64,000 bases of DNA from Cololabis saira (Eukaryota; Chordata; Actinopteri; Beloniformes; Belonidae), in the NCBI RefSeq assembly GCF_033807715.1, contig NC_084599.1, forward strand, positions 1,222,501 through 1,286,500, given 5' to 3'. Under the pieces are notes generated by a model, which saw only the letters and a list, made by a program, of their open reading frames with translations, was not told where the DNA came from and did not search any database. Positions 1-12,135 of the stretch are shown in pieces; positions within the stretch are counted from its first letter, which is position 1; each line of letters opens with the position of its first letter. The translations under genes were made by a program, and so were the position numbers.

Positions 1-253
1 GACATGTACTTGGTACCAATTTCCGCAATGCCCACATTTATAATCACATTCAATATATTTATGGGGCTTAAAATCGATGGATCTCGAGTTATAAAGGAAA
101 AACCACATTCATGGGCGGACATCTTGGATTTTAGGGGCCGTCCCCTTAAAATTTTGCGTGGCACGCGGTACTTTTGAATAGAGTGGGGTTTGACGAGTAT
201 GTGTACCAATTTTCATGCTTGTATCCGCAACTGAACGATCCGGGTCATAATCT
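1..253. other. unassigned sequence with a short match to repeat family A
   Basis: No gene is seen. The stretch near 206-232 (gtgtaccaattttcatgctt) resembles the block gtaccaattttcgtgcatgt found near 38329-38345, and in reverse complement near 21035-21055. It may be an old edge of the same high-copy repeat. The LINE fragment that follows breaks off abruptly at about 254. Confidence 0.3.
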
Positions 254-1200
254 GCTCCACTATCCTGATCCTGCATAGGTTCCTGTGGAGTCCAGGTGCT
301 GGAGGATGAAGTGCAGGGCCATGTTTACAGCATCGTCTACAGACCTGTTGGCTCTGTAGGCGAACTGCAGGGGATCCAGTAGTGGGTCGGTGATCTTCTT
401 GAGGTGTGGCAGCACAAGGCGCTCAAAAGACTTCATGACCACAGGGGTCAGGGCGACGGGTCTGTAGTCGTTAAGTCCTGTGGTCCTTGGTTTTTTGGGG
501 ACAGGTATGATGGTGGAGGTTTTGAAGCAGGCTGGCACATGGCATGTCTCCAGGGAGGTGTTAAAGATGTCCGTGAACACCGGAGACAGCTGATCGGCAC
601 AGTGCTTCAGGGTGGATGGGGAGACAGAGTCCGGTCCTGCTGCTTTGCGGGGGTTCAGTATTTTGAATATTAATTTAACGTCCCTCTCCAGGATAGAGAG
701 GGGCGTCGCAGTGGTGTGGGGGGTGGAGGATGGGGCCTCTGGGGTGTGAAGTGGTGGAGAGGCTCCAGCCCCTGCTGGGGAGGGGGGGGGGGGGTGCAGT
801 TGGAGGGATGGAACTGGGGAATGTGAATGCAGTCCCGGGGGATGGTATCAGGACTGTCTCTTTGTTTGTCAAAGCGACAGTAGAACTCGTTCAGGTTGTT
901 GGCTAGGCGTCGGTCGTTGATAGAGGGGGGGCTCTGGGTTTGTAGTTTGTAATCTGTCTCAGTCCCTTCCAAACTGAGCTGGCATCGTTATCTGAGAACT
1001 GTTGGCGTAGTTTCTCAGAGTACAGTCGTTTAGCTGCTCTCACCTCCTTGCTAAACGTGTACTTTGCCTTTTTGAGCCTGTCCTTGTCGCCACTCCTGAA
1101 CGCTTCCTCCTTCTGCAGCCGCAGCCTTTTGAGCTTTCATGAGAACCAGGGTTTGTCATTGTTGTAACTAACCCTGGTTCATGTTGGAATACACCAGTCC
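254..1200 (-). pseudogene. LINE reverse transcriptase, N-terminal part only
   Basis: The minus-strand frame at 260-580 contains [32 protein letters not shown] and [15 protein letters not shown], which are early RT finger and palm blocks of LINE polymerases. The linker between endonuclease and RT (580-1200) is readable only by changing frame several times. Proline-rich runs at 675-970 come from a C-rich stretch. The palm catalytic aspartates are absent because the copy ends at about 254. It continues the endonuclease remnant on its right. Confidence 0.75.
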
Positions 1201-2271
<1,071 letters not shown>

Positions 2272-2290
2272 AAAGAGAAAGTAACATGCA

Positions 2291-3335
2291 CCAAATCACC
2301 GTGGCTGCCATCCTCTACGGCGCTGGAAGTAGTTTTGTTGTTTCGTTTTTTGTTTGTGTTCACAACGCAACCGTCTGTAGCGGTTCAAAGCTGTTAACAA
2401 ATGCCATGCGCCAACCAGCTGTTCTGTCATTGGTCAGAAATGAACGTGGAAGGAGTTTCCTCTTCCGTACCCCGGGAAAAACAATGGCTATAGCCCTTTT
2501 TACATAGAGGGCGCAAAGCACAGACTGCCTCCGGTGATCCAAATCATTGTCTATGAGCTACCGCGGTGCAAGAGCGGACCGCTCTGCCGCAGAGCTCAGC
2601 AGCACGCGAGCGGGCACCTGCCGCGGCGTTTGCGCCGCGCTTCCCTGCCCAAATTGAAAATTTTTTATGCTGCTTTCACAGAGTGCAGTGCAAACCGCGC
2701 TCTAGGGTGCAGAGCGGTCTGCTCTCGCGCCGCGGTAGCATATAGGCTACACAATGAATGGGATCGCCGGCGGTCTACAGCCTCTTTGTGAATGGGGTGT
2801 CGGTTTCTGTGTGGATTCTGTTCTCACTGCAAACGAACCGCTCCAGGTCTCCAGGTCTGGAATGGAAGAGAGACAAGACCACCTCTCCTAGGAGATCTCG
2901 GCTCGCTTGTTTTGTCCCGCATCTGAGCGCGATTGCTGTGTTCACATGTACCAAACAAACCGATTTAGGGGGAAACGCTCCCTGTTTCGGAAAAACTGCT
3001 CCAAACAGGACAGGTGTGAAAGCACCTTAAGCCACTAAAAATAGTTGATTTTTTTCAGAAGCAATCTGTAGTGGATTTACTCTTTTGTCCACGGTCATTG
3101 GCCTAGTGTAGTAGCATAGTAGACCCAGACTCTACTATGCTGATTAATACACCTACATGCTACCAAGCTTCCTCTGAGGCATCACCACCATGACATTATC
3201 CTGTGGGATACTTTAAGAACTTGGAAATGTTTTCCCTACCACAAAGGCGTGTGGTTCAGGCCCTGAGGCAGTGAAGCTGAAAACATGGTGCTCCCTCCTC
3301 CATCATTGATGTTTAAACCAGGGAATGACAAGGGT
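2291..3335. other. no gene recognised
   Basis: About 1 kb follows with no convincing coding pattern. The part at 2540-2750 is GC-rich and contains several GC-rich inverted motifs (ccgcggtgc, gagcggaccgctc, gcgccgcggtagc), so it may be a decayed DNA-transposon end. The part at 3040-3335 looks like plain AT-balanced sequence. Confidence 0.3.
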
Positions 3336-3789
3336 GTGTTGTTGTGCCCGCCCATATGCCCATCTGAACTCTGAATTTATAAATGATTATGTATTCATGA
3401 TTGGGTGAACATTTTCAGAACAGTAAAGGCCGAAAGCTATAGTCAGTTTTATGAACCCTGCTGCCAACTTCTGGTCATCTCGGCCCGGCCCGAGATAGCA
3501 AGTTTATGACCCCAAGAGGGGGGGTCAAAACAGATCAAAGCAAGCAAGGAAAGTTTCTGCCAGGGAAACAGACTCCCTGGGGATTTACGACACCCCCTGG
3601 GGGGGGGCCGGACACAGCGGAGCCCGAAAACCAGGCCTCCAAAATGGTACTGCTTCTTAAATACCAGCAACCCCCCCAGCCTGGAACCCGCTTTAATGTG
3701 CCTCATAAAATGGCGACTAGGCCTCCATGAACTACAATCCCCCAGCATGCCTTGCGTGGGGGGGGGCGGCGCCTACAAGCGGCGCGCAT

Positions 3790-3819
3790 CCAATCACAAA
3801 CGAGGCACCGATGACGTCA
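3790..3819 (+). promoter_or_regulatory. CCAAT box and CRE palindrome of the solo LTR
   Basis: CCAAT is at 3790-3794 and TGACGTCA at 3812-3819, in the position expected for a U3 promoter. The related LTR block at 49.7 kb has the one-base variant tgacatca followed by a TATA-like ataaaaag. Confidence 0.45.
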
Positions 3820-4941
3820 CCGCAGCGCGGGTAGGATCAAAACCCCTGCCGCTGCTCCTTTTTCTCTCGCTTCTCAACTTCATCTCATCCGAGCTGGATC
3901 GTTTGGCTCTGGGCCAAGATCCCATCTTCCTTTCTCCCCCCGGCTGGGGGGAGGTGTAAGGCCCCATCGGGCCGCTCCGTTGGACCTGCAGCCCGTTGAA
4001 GCCGCGGTGCGCGGAGCCGCCCCCATCAGCTCTCGGTCTCAACTTTTCATCCAGAGTCCTGCTTCACGTATCCCCGGTCCCTGGGAGCTGGAAAGGGGGG
4101 GGAAGCCGCTCCGAAGCTCGGCCCCAGCCCAGGGTGAGACCCGTTCCTCTATTCGAACCTCTCTCTCTGCTCTTAAACTTCACCTGAAAGGACCTGTGGA
4201 CAGCCTGCCCCGCGCAGAACCGAGACGCATCCCGCCGCCCGTCCCGGGGCCACGCGCTCAGGCCGACGGGCACCAGCACTCAGAAGAAGTAGACTGGCCC
4301 CGCGCGCCCCCGAGACGACGTGATAGCCTCCGGACCGGGGCTGGAGTGCCAGCTGCTTCAGCTGTACCCCTGTCCTCTCGTGATTCCAGAGTCAGGAGGA
4401 GGAGCGGGAGAGGCGGGAGGACTCTCTGGGATCGGACTCCGACCAAAGACCCGGCAGGAACCCCTGATCAGCACCCGGAGACCCAAGGAGGCGTGAGGTT
4501 TTGAGACCTGGGTGTATGAGTTTAACTGGGAGTGTTACAGAGCTAAATCTGTGTTCAGAGCTGAGATTACACCACCATCATTATAAGGACTGTTTTCATT
4601 AATTTGTAGTCACTACTTTCTGCTAGTCATTCATGTTTTAGTCGTTGTTTTCTGCCGTAGGCAAGTTTTAAATGCTGCGTTTGCCATCCGGTCCGATTGC
4701 ACGTGGCCCAGAGGGCGCGTCCATCTTTAAAAGACCACAGGAGCCCCGTTTGAACTGCAGATGTTCTGTATCTTCGTTATTATTGTTTGATTTCTTCTTT
4801 TTTTTCATTCCATGCATTTAACGTTTATGTTTCATTTTATTGATTGTTGTTTTTCTTGTTAGTTAATGGTTTTATAATAATGTCGTGTGCCATCAGATTT
4901 ATTCGGGTATTTATTTACATCCCTTTTGATACCCGTATGTA

Positions 4942-4947
4942 AATAAA
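4942..4947 (+). terminator. poly-A signal of the solo LTR
   Basis: AATAAA occurs in the context gtaaataaattctgat, which is conserved in the second LTR-like block near 50745-50760. It would mark the R/U5 side of the LTR. Confidence 0.45.
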
Positions 4948-5292
4948 TTCTGATTGATTCTTAATGAGTGGTTGTGTTATTTCATGCAAGATTTGGTCAC
5001 GAGTTGATTTGTTTAAGCAGAGCCCAGTGTTCGGATATCACGCCTTCACTGTTATTCTGTAAGATTTGCTGTTCTGCAGGATAATTCAAAAATCATATGA
5101 GACTGATTTTCTGCTGTTTTAGTTATCGAATTCCATCGGAGTAAGGCCTGGTGGTGGTGCCCCGAGAATTATCATTTTGATAATATGATTTGATAAATAG
5201 TCAACTTTATTAATTATTAATAATTATTAATAATATTCATTAATAGCCTTGAATAACTAATCAGCCAAGCTACCCGAGTCGCACAACAGTGT

Positions 5293-5770
5293 GGTGGACC
5301 CAAATGCAGCACAACGGCACGAAGTGTTCAGTAAAAGTCTTTATTAAAATCAACCTCACAGCAGGCATAGATCAGAGTTCAGTCCTCAGGATCGTGGTAA
5401 CAGAGCAGCAGAAGAGCGAATACCAGAAAACAGCTGGTGTAAGCACTGAGTAGATCTGGAAGCTGGAACTGAAACGCCAGTCAGAGGAATCAGGGAGCAG
5501 GCAAACATAAACCAGAGACGCTCAGGCAGAACTCGTGGTCGGGGACAGAAGGCTGAGGTGATTACCAGGACAGAGACAGAAAGCTGAGGTGATTACCAGG
5601 ACGGAGACAGGTGAACAGGACCGAGACAGAAGGCTGAGGTGATTACCAGGATGGAGACAGGTGAACAGGACCGAGACAGAAGGCTGAGGTGATTACCAGG
5701 ACAGAGACAGAAGGCTGAGGCGATTACCAGGACGGAGACAGGTGAACAGGACGGAGACAGAAGGCTGAGG
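5293..5770. repeat. interspersed repeat ending in a minisatellite, left half
   Basis: Sequence beginning ggtggacccaaatgcagcac runs into tandem units of the form gacagaaggctgaggtgatt plus accaggacggagacaggtgaacaggac, repeated about six times with 31- and 47-bp spacing (about 5540-5770). The array continues at 19260 after the large transposon. It was therefore one minisatellite before that insertion. Confidence 0.6.
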
Positions 5771-6204
5771 TACGGAGCCCCCGAGTGGCCACTGGAGGAA
5801 AAAATAAATAAAGAACGCTAACTCGAGCCCTCGATATCCTAATTCGTTCGCTCGATATCCTAATTCGTTCGCTCGATATCCTAAATCGAGGGAACTAAAT
5901 AATTATTTCGAGGGAACGAATTAATTATTTAGTTCCCTCGAAATAATTATTTCGTTCCCTCGATTTAGGATATCGAGCGAACGAATTAAGTATTTCGTTC
6001 CCTCGAAATAATCATATTAGAAATCGAAATACAATTTCGTGATTAAAGTCTAAATCTCTGGCCCATCAAAGCCAGTGAGGAGAGACGGACATGCAGCCGT
6101 TTTATAATAGATCCATGCATGCATGCAGCAGCAGCAGCAGCAGCACCGGGACCAGCTACAACATCTTGGAGTGGAAGGTTCGTTTCTGAAGTTATGCAAC
6201 TATA
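5771..6204 (+). repeat. left terminal inverted repeat, outer part
   Basis: This part pairs with 18870-19259 in reverse complement. The first 190 bp contain short palindromic modules built on tcgatatcctaaatcgaggg and ccctcgaaataattatttcg, repeated several times. After that come a unique stretch and a CAG run (tgcatgcagcagcagcagc). The Gypsy element interrupts it at TATA (6201-6204) and the repeat resumes at 13004. Confidence 0.85.
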
Positions 6205-7074
6205 TGTCACAGTGAGACTGTCATCAGTTATTTTATCATTTGATCCTGATTTGTTTTCATACATTGTGTGGGTTTTATCTTTGCTTTATATTATCATGAT
6301 TTTAGGATTGCATGTTTTATATTCTTGCATGATTGTGTTCTTATTGTGGTTTTATTGGTTTTACTGGATCAAAAACTGAACTGATGAGGGACACCTGGAA
6401 AACTGATTGTGTGACACACCCCACAGAGCATGATTGGTGCAGACGGATAATTGATGGGTTTTAATTGATTGCGCACAGGTGAGCAGGGAAGGAAAAGGCA
6501 CAGCAGGCACGGCAGAGAAGGGACACGAGCAGCAGTAGCAGACGCGACACGAGCAGCAGTAACGGACGCCACTTGGGACTGAGTCGGAGTTCTTACCACG
6601 TTGGAAGAAAACGGTTTGGTGACGGACGCGGACCGACAGAGAGGCTACGGCGAGAGACCGGGCGGGCGTGAGAGGACGAGCCAGAGCAGGAAAAGACTTG
6701 GTTCAACGCCTACAAACGATAAGTAAAGCAGCTGCTCGAGGGAAGGAGCCCGGGCGTTTCTGCAGGGCCGGAGCTGGGAGCCGACGGACACAGGACCCCC
6801 CCCCCCCCCCCTTTTTTCCCCGTTCTTTCTGAAACAATTACCTTTTTGAATATTGACCACTTGGACTGCCTCCTGAGCCTTGGACTATTTTATCCTTTTA
6901 ATTGTGGACTTTAAGCCCCTTTTTAGCATTTCTATTGTGTTCTTTTAAGCATTTTACTCTGGTGTTTTAATAGTTTTAATAAATTATTTAAACTATACTT
7001 GGACGGTTGTCGTTTCTTAACAGTGGAAACAAATCAATTGTTGGTATCCAAAGAACCTCACACCCTGTGTGACA
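6205..7074 (+). repeat. 5' LTR of the Gypsy element
   Basis: 870 bp, starting TGTCACAG and ending TGTGACA. It contains a C14-16 then T6 homopolymer at about 6797-6820 and a poly-A signal aataaatt near 6979. Confidence 0.95.
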
Positions 7075-7081
7075 TCTTAAT

Positions 7082-7100
7082 TTGGCGTTGTTGGCAGGAT
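7082..7100 (+). other. candidate primer-binding site
   Basis: ttggcgttgttggcaggat lies 8 bp after the 5' LTR, where a tRNA primer-binding site is expected. The matching tRNA was not identified. The 8-bp gap is slightly long, so this is tentative. Confidence 0.35.
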
Positions 7101-7165
7101 ACCAGCTCCACTGTTAAGAAATGGACGCAGCCCAAACGAGTAACTCTTAATTTCCGAATGCTAAC

Positions 7166-8134
7166 ATGCCTATAACTGCACAGTTTGTTATGCCATGGTT
7201 TATGGGGGCTGCTTGGATCCCAAAATTTGCTGGTGAAAAGGGGAAATTTGCAGAATGGAGGGTTCAGGTGGAGGCCATGCTGAGGGCACAAGGACTGAGT
7301 GAACAGCTACAAGCTGATTTTGTGTTGGGTGCCCTAGAAGGAGAGGCTAAGCGTGAGCTACAGCTAACTAATCCAAGAGATAAAGACACTGGGCAAAAAG
7401 TACTGGATGTTCTAAAAAAACTATATGCTAAGCCAGCCACCAAAGCACAGCTACGGGCTAGTTTTTTCAATTGCAAACAACGGACTGATGAAAATGTGAG
7501 TGCTTTCGTACTAAGACTGCGAGAACTCTTTTTCAGATGGCAGGAACAGGATGAAGGTGGAATTGGAGAGGAGGGGGATGATCTTCTGATCGACCAGTTG
7601 ATGGTTGGGGTACAAGCTGGACCCATAAAACAGGAACTGAGCCGACAGATAAGGCGGAATGATCCTATGACCTTTACAGACATGTGTAAAGAAGCTCGGG
7701 CCCTGGAACAAGAGCTGCAAGATGGGGAAGACCCCATCTTGTCCCAAAGAGTCTCTGCCGCAGCCTCACGGAACACAACCACAGCGAATATGGAACCATT
7801 AAAAGACCAGATACGGGCTGAGCTGCAACAAGGACTGATGGGTGAAATGAGGAAAGAGATCATGGAACAGATGAAAACCCTTTCTGCCAACCTACTAGAA
7901 GAGATGAGGACACAGCTTTCAACCAGGGAGGTGCCTTCAGGTCCTACAACTCCACCTAGGGACTACAGCACAGCTGCACCACGAGCCCCTCAGGCAAGAC
8001 GACAGCTACCAGGCACCAGGGCACCAGTCTACCAGTGGGACGCGCAGGGCAGACCTATCTGTCAAAGCTGTGGTGCAGCTGGGCACGTCCAGCGCCGGTG
8101 CCCCCGTAAATCATCAAGGCCTCAGGATTTTTAA
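7166..8134 (+). CDS. gag: Gypsy Gag-like capsid/nucleocapsid protein
   Basis: This is a 322-residue structural protein that would form the virus-like particle and bind element RNA. Residues 1-180 are helix-rich with the block [13 protein letters not shown] and regularly spaced Leu/Arg, typical of retrotransposon capsids. Residues 195-260 are charged and helical. Residues 299-312 form one CCHC zinc knuckle ([16 protein letters not shown]2CX4HX4C), placed at the C terminus as in nucleocapsids. The ATG at 7166 was chosen because it opens the long frame; earlier ATGs at 7122 and 7158 are in other frames or stop early. The gene ends 25 bases inside the pol frame. The absence of stops and its place between LTR and pol support real coding. 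Confidence 0.9.
   Translation: MPITAQFVMPWFMGAAWIPKFAGEKGKFAEWRVQVEAMLRAQGLSEQLQADFVLGALEGEAKRELQLTNPRDKDTGQKVLDVLKKLYAKPATKAQLRASFFNCKQRTDENVSAFVLRLRELFFRWQEQDEGGIGEEGDDLLIDQLMVGVQAGPIKQELSRQIRRNDPMTFTDMCKEARALEQELQDGEDPILSQRVSAAASRNTTTANMEPLKDQIRAELQQGLMGEMRKEIMEQMKTLSANLLEEMRTQLSTREVPSGPTTPPRDYSTAAPRAPQARRQLPGTRAPVYQWDAQGRPICQSCGAAGHVQRRCPRKSSRPQDF
8110..8134 (+). other. gag-pol overlap, candidate -1 frameshift region
   Basis: The pol frame opens right after a stop at 8107-8109 and lies -1 relative to gag, whose stop is TAA at 8132-8134. The overlap is therefore only 25 bases and contains a T5 run (8128-8132) directly before the gag stop. A -1 shift on this run would yield Gag-Pol. The run is not a perfect X XXY YYZ heptamer, so the mechanism is inferred. 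Confidence 0.55.
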
Positions 8135-11100
8135 CCCCCCCTACAGCTGTGGGCCAAGCAGTGGGGGCAGTCAACCAGGAGAAGGAGCCCACATCACATT
8201 CCAAGTCCGCCTTAGTAGGTGAGTGCCCTGATGTTGTTGTCAAAATGAATGGATGCCCTATACCTTTCATTCTTGATACAGGGTCACAGGTCACGCTGCT
8301 GAGCCAAAGTTTATTCAGAAGGCACCTGGAAGGAACTGGAGTGACAAACGCTGGCGACACCCCCTGGCTGACCCTACGAGCTGCTAATGGTCTAGAGATC
8401 CCCTACGTGGGCTATGCTCTCGTCGACTGTATGGTAGGAAGTGTCCATGTCCCTGGAAAAGGTGTAATAATTGTCAATGATGAATGCTTGGGGCCAGATA
8501 AGGGCATACTTGGAATGAACATTATTAAATCTGTATGGTCTGCTCTCACTCAGGGGAATCACCCAGGGTTGTTGGCTTTCAAAACCACCATGCCCCCCAC
8601 AGCAGGACAGGTCTGGGATCAAGCTTTTGCAGAGTGTCAGCGAGTCACCACCAGAGGGCCCCTTCCACCGTACCAGGGCGTGGCTAAATTATCACGACAA
8701 CAACCAGTCGTTATTCCACCCCATTCAGAAATGATCCTCTGGACCCAGGTGTCGGAAGGTGCAGCTAACCCCTCTTGTGAGGTGCTTGTAGAGCCTCTCC
8801 CTGACAGTGACACTGAATGGCGGGTGGGCCGGACCTTAGCCACCCTAAGTGGAGGACGAGTGCCTTGCAGGATCTGCAACCCCAACCCCTACCCAGTGGA
8901 AGTCCCACAGCGCCAGCCATTAGCTCAGGTGACGGAGGTGGCCGCAGCCGATGTACAAGGAGAACAAGAGCTGGTTCTCAACAGCGTGGCACCAGATGTG
9001 GTGGAGGTAGCAGTAAGGCGGGTAGGGGTCACCAAAGGAGCTGACGACGCTGAGTCCCATCCGGTGATGTCCCTAAGGGGAGACGGCCTGACCCCTGAAG
9101 AACAGAGGGAGATGACCAGCCTGCTGCAGAGGTGGACCAAAGTGTTTTCAAGCCATGATGAGGACTTTGGCTGCACTGGTGCGGTGAAGCACCAGATACC
9201 AACTGGCTCAGCACCCCCAAGTCGAGAGAGGTACCGGCCTGTTCCTCCTAGCCTATATGCTGAACTACAAACCTTGCTGAAGCACATGCTGGACAGTGGT
9301 GTAGTGAGGGAGAGCGCAAGCCCTTGGGCAGCCCCGATTGTGCTTGTGAAGAAGAAGGATGGAAGTTGGAGGTTCTGTGTGGACTACAGGAGGTTGAACG
9401 CACTCACACATAAAGATGCCTACCCCCTGCCCCGCATTGAAGAGTCACTGACTGGGCTCAAAGCGGCCAGATGGTATTCCACCCTGGACCTAGCAAGCGG
9501 CTATTGGCAGGTGGAAATGGACCCCTCTGACAGAGAGAAGACTGCGTTCACCACACCATTCGGCCTCTACGAATTTGAACGGATGCCTTTTGGTCTGTGT
9601 AACGCCCCAGCCACATTCCAAAGGCTGATGCAACGCTGCCTGGGAAACCTGGTAAAGGACTTTTTGTTGATTTATCTGGATGATGTGGTTGTGTTCTCTC
9701 CTGACTTTGACAGTCATGTGCGCCACCTGGAAGAGGTGTTTGAGCGTCTCCACCAGCATGGACTGAAGCTACAGCCTAAAAAGTGTCACTTGTTCCAGCA
9801 AAAGGTAACATACCTGGGCCACGTGATCAGCGAGGCAGGGGTGGCTACAGATCCAGAAAAAACAGCAGCGGTGAGCGACTGGCCAGTACCTCAGACAGTA
9901 AAGCAGGTAAAATCCTTTCTTGGTTTTTCTGGCTACTACCGCCGCTTTATACCTGTTTTTTCAAAGATCGCAGCACCATTGAATGCATTGACACATGGCA
10001 CCAATATGCAGGAGAGAAAGACAGCTCCCATTAACTGGTCCCCAGAATGCCAGCAGGCTTTTGACCAACTGAAAGAAGCACTGATCAATGCACCCATCCT
10101 GGCCTATGCTGACTTCTCTCTCCCCTTCCGCCTCTATACAGATGCCAGTTTTGACGGTCTGGGGGCGGTACTGGCACAGGTACAAGACGGCAAAGAGCGA
10201 GTGATTGCCTACGCTAGCCGTAGCCTCCACCCAGCTGAACGAAATGACCAGAACTATAGCTCTTTTAAACTGGAGCTCTTGGCCTTGAAATGGGCTGTAG
10301 CTGAGAAGTTTAAAGATTATTTCTACGGTGCTGAATTTACTGTCTTCACAGATAACAATCCTTTGGTACACCTAGAGTCGGCCCGCCTTGGAGCAGTGGA
10401 GCAACGCTGGGCAGCTCAACTGGCTAACTTCAAGTACACCATCAAATATCGCCCAGGTACACAAAATCGAAATGCCGATGCCCTGTCCAGGTTGCCTGAA
10501 CAAAAAGGAGAAATGCCCCCAGCACTTGCAGATCGGGTCATGGTCGAAGGAGACGAAGCCTGGGAGGAACGCCAGGCCAAGGACCCAGATCTCTTGCAGA
10601 TACGACAGTGGAAAGCACAGCAACTGCCCCGGCCTGAGAGATGTGACTCCTCCTCACCTTACATGAAACGACTGCTTGCGGAATGGGCTAAAATTGTAGT
10701 ACAGAACGGTGTACTGGGGAGGATGTACAATGTTGATTCTGGCCACCAGGCTTTCCAAGTAATTGTCCCAAAACAGGAAGCCAATGACGTATGGAGAACC
10801 TACCACAATGGGATGGGCCACCCTAACAGTGAGAGAACTCTAGCTGCGCTGCGGCAACGCTGTTATTGGCCCAGGATGACCCAAGATGTGAAAGAGTGGA
10901 CTGAAACTTGCTTGCAGTGTGTGTGTGCTAAAGCTGGACCTGAGGTGAGAGCCCCTTTATTACCCATTGCAACATCTTACCCATTTGAAGTTGTTGGGGT
11001 AGATTACCTCTCTTTGGGACGTCCAAGTGACCAATATCCCTATATATTGGTGATAACTGATCTGTTCTCCAAGTATGCCCTTGCAGTGCCCACCAAGGAC

Positions 11101-12099
11101 CAGTCAGCTAACACCACAGCCAGAGCCCTGTACAACAGTCTTATCCAAACGTTTGGCTGCCCAGAACGTATCCTGACAGATCGGGGGGCTGCCTTTGAGT
11201 CGACTGTGGTAAGGGAACTCTGCCAGCTCTATGGGTGCCAAAAGATCCGCACGACAGCGTATCATCCTCAAGGGAATGGGGCCTGTGAGAGGTTCAACCA
11301 GACCTTGCTGAGGCTGTTAGGTTCCCTGGCAGAGACCGACCAGGCACAGTGGCCTAACCAGCTACCAGCCCTTATCCAGGCCTATAATAACACCACCCAT
11401 AGCACAACAGGGATGACCCCGCACTATGTGGTGTTTGGGAGACATGCCAGACTACCAGTGGACTGGGTATCTGGCCTGAGCCCCACGGTGGAGTCTCACA
11501 CCCTACAAGGTTGGGTAAAACAGCACCACAAAGTCCTGAGCCATGCATACCAGGCTGTGAAGAAGCAATCCCAACACAGGCAGGAACGGGATCAGACCCG
11601 TTACAACCGACGAGCTAAGCTAGCACCCCTGCTTCCAGGTGAGCGGGTGCTCATCCGCAACTTCCGCAGAAGGGCCAAAGGAAAGTTGGCCCCCAGATGG
11701 ACTCCAGAACCATTTGTGGTGGTGACTCAGTTACGGGAGGGCCACCCAGTTTATGTCCTTCGGCCAGAGGGTAAGGAAGCACCCACACGTACAGTGCACC
11801 GCAATAACCTCCGACCTTGCCCTTTAAATGTGTTGCAGGACAGCCAGGACTCAACCAGAGAACCAGAAACTCCGGAAGTGGACCAGTCCAAACAGTTGCC
11901 CCCTCCCACTTGGTGGCTCCCCGGACTAATCTTGAACTCTACCCAGCCGCTGGCAACACAGCCAGCAGATCTAGGTCAGGCTGAACCACCTGACCCTCCA
12001 GCAGGACCAGCAGCCCCCAGTATAGAGCCTGAGCAACCTGACATGCGCCGCTCACAGCGAACTAATTTTGGGGTAGCCCCAGCCAGGTATCGTGAGTAA
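8110..12099 (+). CDS. pol: Gypsy Pol polyprotein (protease-RT-RNase H-integrase)
   Basis: This polyprotein copies element RNA into DNA and inserts it. The first GTG/ATG-like codon in frame is 8149, but translation probably enters by frameshift from gag, so the open frame is given from 8110. Counting from 8149: aspartic protease DTGS at residues 43-46; RT with YLDD at 509-512; RNase H with TDAS around 664-667; integrase zinc region with H886/H891 and C921/C924; integrase core with D952, D1011 and E1047 (D-58-D-35-E); then a basic C-terminal region with a [13 protein letters not shown] SH3 segment and a proline-rich tail. The frame has no internal stop over 1,316 codons. No envelope domain is seen. 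All catalytic residues are present, so the protein may be functional. Confidence 0.95.
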   Translation: MIKASGFLTPPTAVGQAVGAVNQEKEPTSHSKSALVGECPDVVVKMNGCPIPFILDTGSQVTLLSQSLFRRHLEGTGVTNAGDTPWLTLRAANGLEIPYVGYALVDCMVGSVHVPGKGVIIVNDECLGPDKGILGMNIIKSVWSALTQGNHPGLLAFKTTMPPTAGQVWDQAFAECQRVTTRGPLPPYQGVAKLSRQQPVVIPPHSEMILWTQVSEGAANPSCEVLVEPLPDSDTEWRVGRTLATLSGGRVPCRICNPNPYPVEVPQRQPLAQVTEVAAADVQGEQELVLNSVAPDVVEVAVRRVGVTKGADDAESHPVMSLRGDGLTPEEQREMTSLLQRWTKVFSSHDEDFGCTGAVKHQIPTGSAPPSRERYRPVPPSLYAELQTLLKHMLDSGVVRESASPWAAPIVLVKKKDGSWRFCVDYRRLNALTHKDAYPLPRIEESLTGLKAARWYSTLDLASGYWQVEMDPSDREKTAFTTPFGLYEFERMPFGLCNAPATFQRLMQRCLGNLVKDFLLIYLDDVVVFSPDFDSHVRHLEEVFERLHQHGLKLQPKKCHLFQQKVTYLGHVISEAGVATDPEKTAAVSDWPVPQTVKQVKSFLGFSGYYRRFIPVFSKIAAPLNALTHGTNMQERKTAPINWSPECQQAFDQLKEALINAPILAYADFSLPFRLYTDASFDGLGAVLAQVQDGKERVIAYASRSLHPAERNDQNYSSFKLELLALKWAVAEKFKDYFYGAEFTVFTDNNPLVHLESARLGAVEQRWAAQLANFKYTIKYRPGTQNRNADALSRLPEQKGEMPPALADRVMVEGDEAWEERQAKDPDLLQIRQWKAQQLPRPERCDSSSPYMKRLLAEWAKIVVQNGVLGRMYNVDSGHQAFQVIVPKQEANDVWRTYHNGMGHPNSERTLAALRQRCYWPRMTQDVKEWTETCLQCVCAKAGPEVRAPLLPIATSYPFEVVGVDYLSLGRPSDQYPYILVITDLFSKYALAVPTKDQSANTTARALYNSLIQTFGCPERILTDRGAAFESTVVRELCQLYGCQKIRTTAYHPQGNGACERFNQTLLRLLGSLAETDQAQWPNQLPALIQAYNNTTHSTTGMTPHYVVFGRHARLPVDWVSGLSPTVESHTLQGWVKQHHKVLSHAYQAVKKQSQHRQERDQTRYNRRAKLAPLLPGERVLIRNFRRRAKGKLAPRWTPEPFVVVTQLREGHPVYVLRPEGKEAPTRTVHRNNLRPCPLNVLQDSQDSTREPETPEVDQSKQLPPPTWWLPGLILNSTQPLATQPADLGQAEPPDPPAGPAAPSIEPEQPDMRRSQRTNFGVAPARYRE

Positions 12100-12120
12100 T
12101 GGGTCGGGACGACCACTGTT

Positions 12121-12135
12121 AAAGAGGGGGGAAAA
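12121..12135 (+). other. polypurine tract
   Basis: aaagagggggga plus aaa directly precedes the 3' LTR, the position from which plus-strand DNA synthesis is primed in LTR elements. Confidence 0.8.

Larger units (their letters stand above)
3340..5288. mobile_element. solo LTR, about 1.95 kb, with 4-bp target duplication GTGT
   Basis: The block starts TGTTGTGC and ends GCACAACA, a perfect 8-bp inverted terminal pair beginning TG and ending CA. It is flanked on both sides by GTGT (3336-3339 and 5289-5292). Inside, in plus orientation, lie a CCAAT box, a perfect cyclic-AMP response palindrome, C/T-rich runs, and a poly-A signal 340 bp before the end. No gag or pol sequence is adjacent, so this looks like an LTR left by recombination between the two ends of a retrovirus-like element. 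A related block at 49351-51070 shares the tgacRtcaccgcagc core, the gtaaataaattctgat poly-A region and the GCACAACA end. ORFs inside are GC-rich chance frames. The family is not identified. Confidence 0.7.

Noticed and set aside
3696..4504. Frames of up to 174 codons in the GC-rich part of the solo LTR
   Set aside because: They overlap on both strands, have no domain, and lie between promoter and poly-A signals of an LTR.
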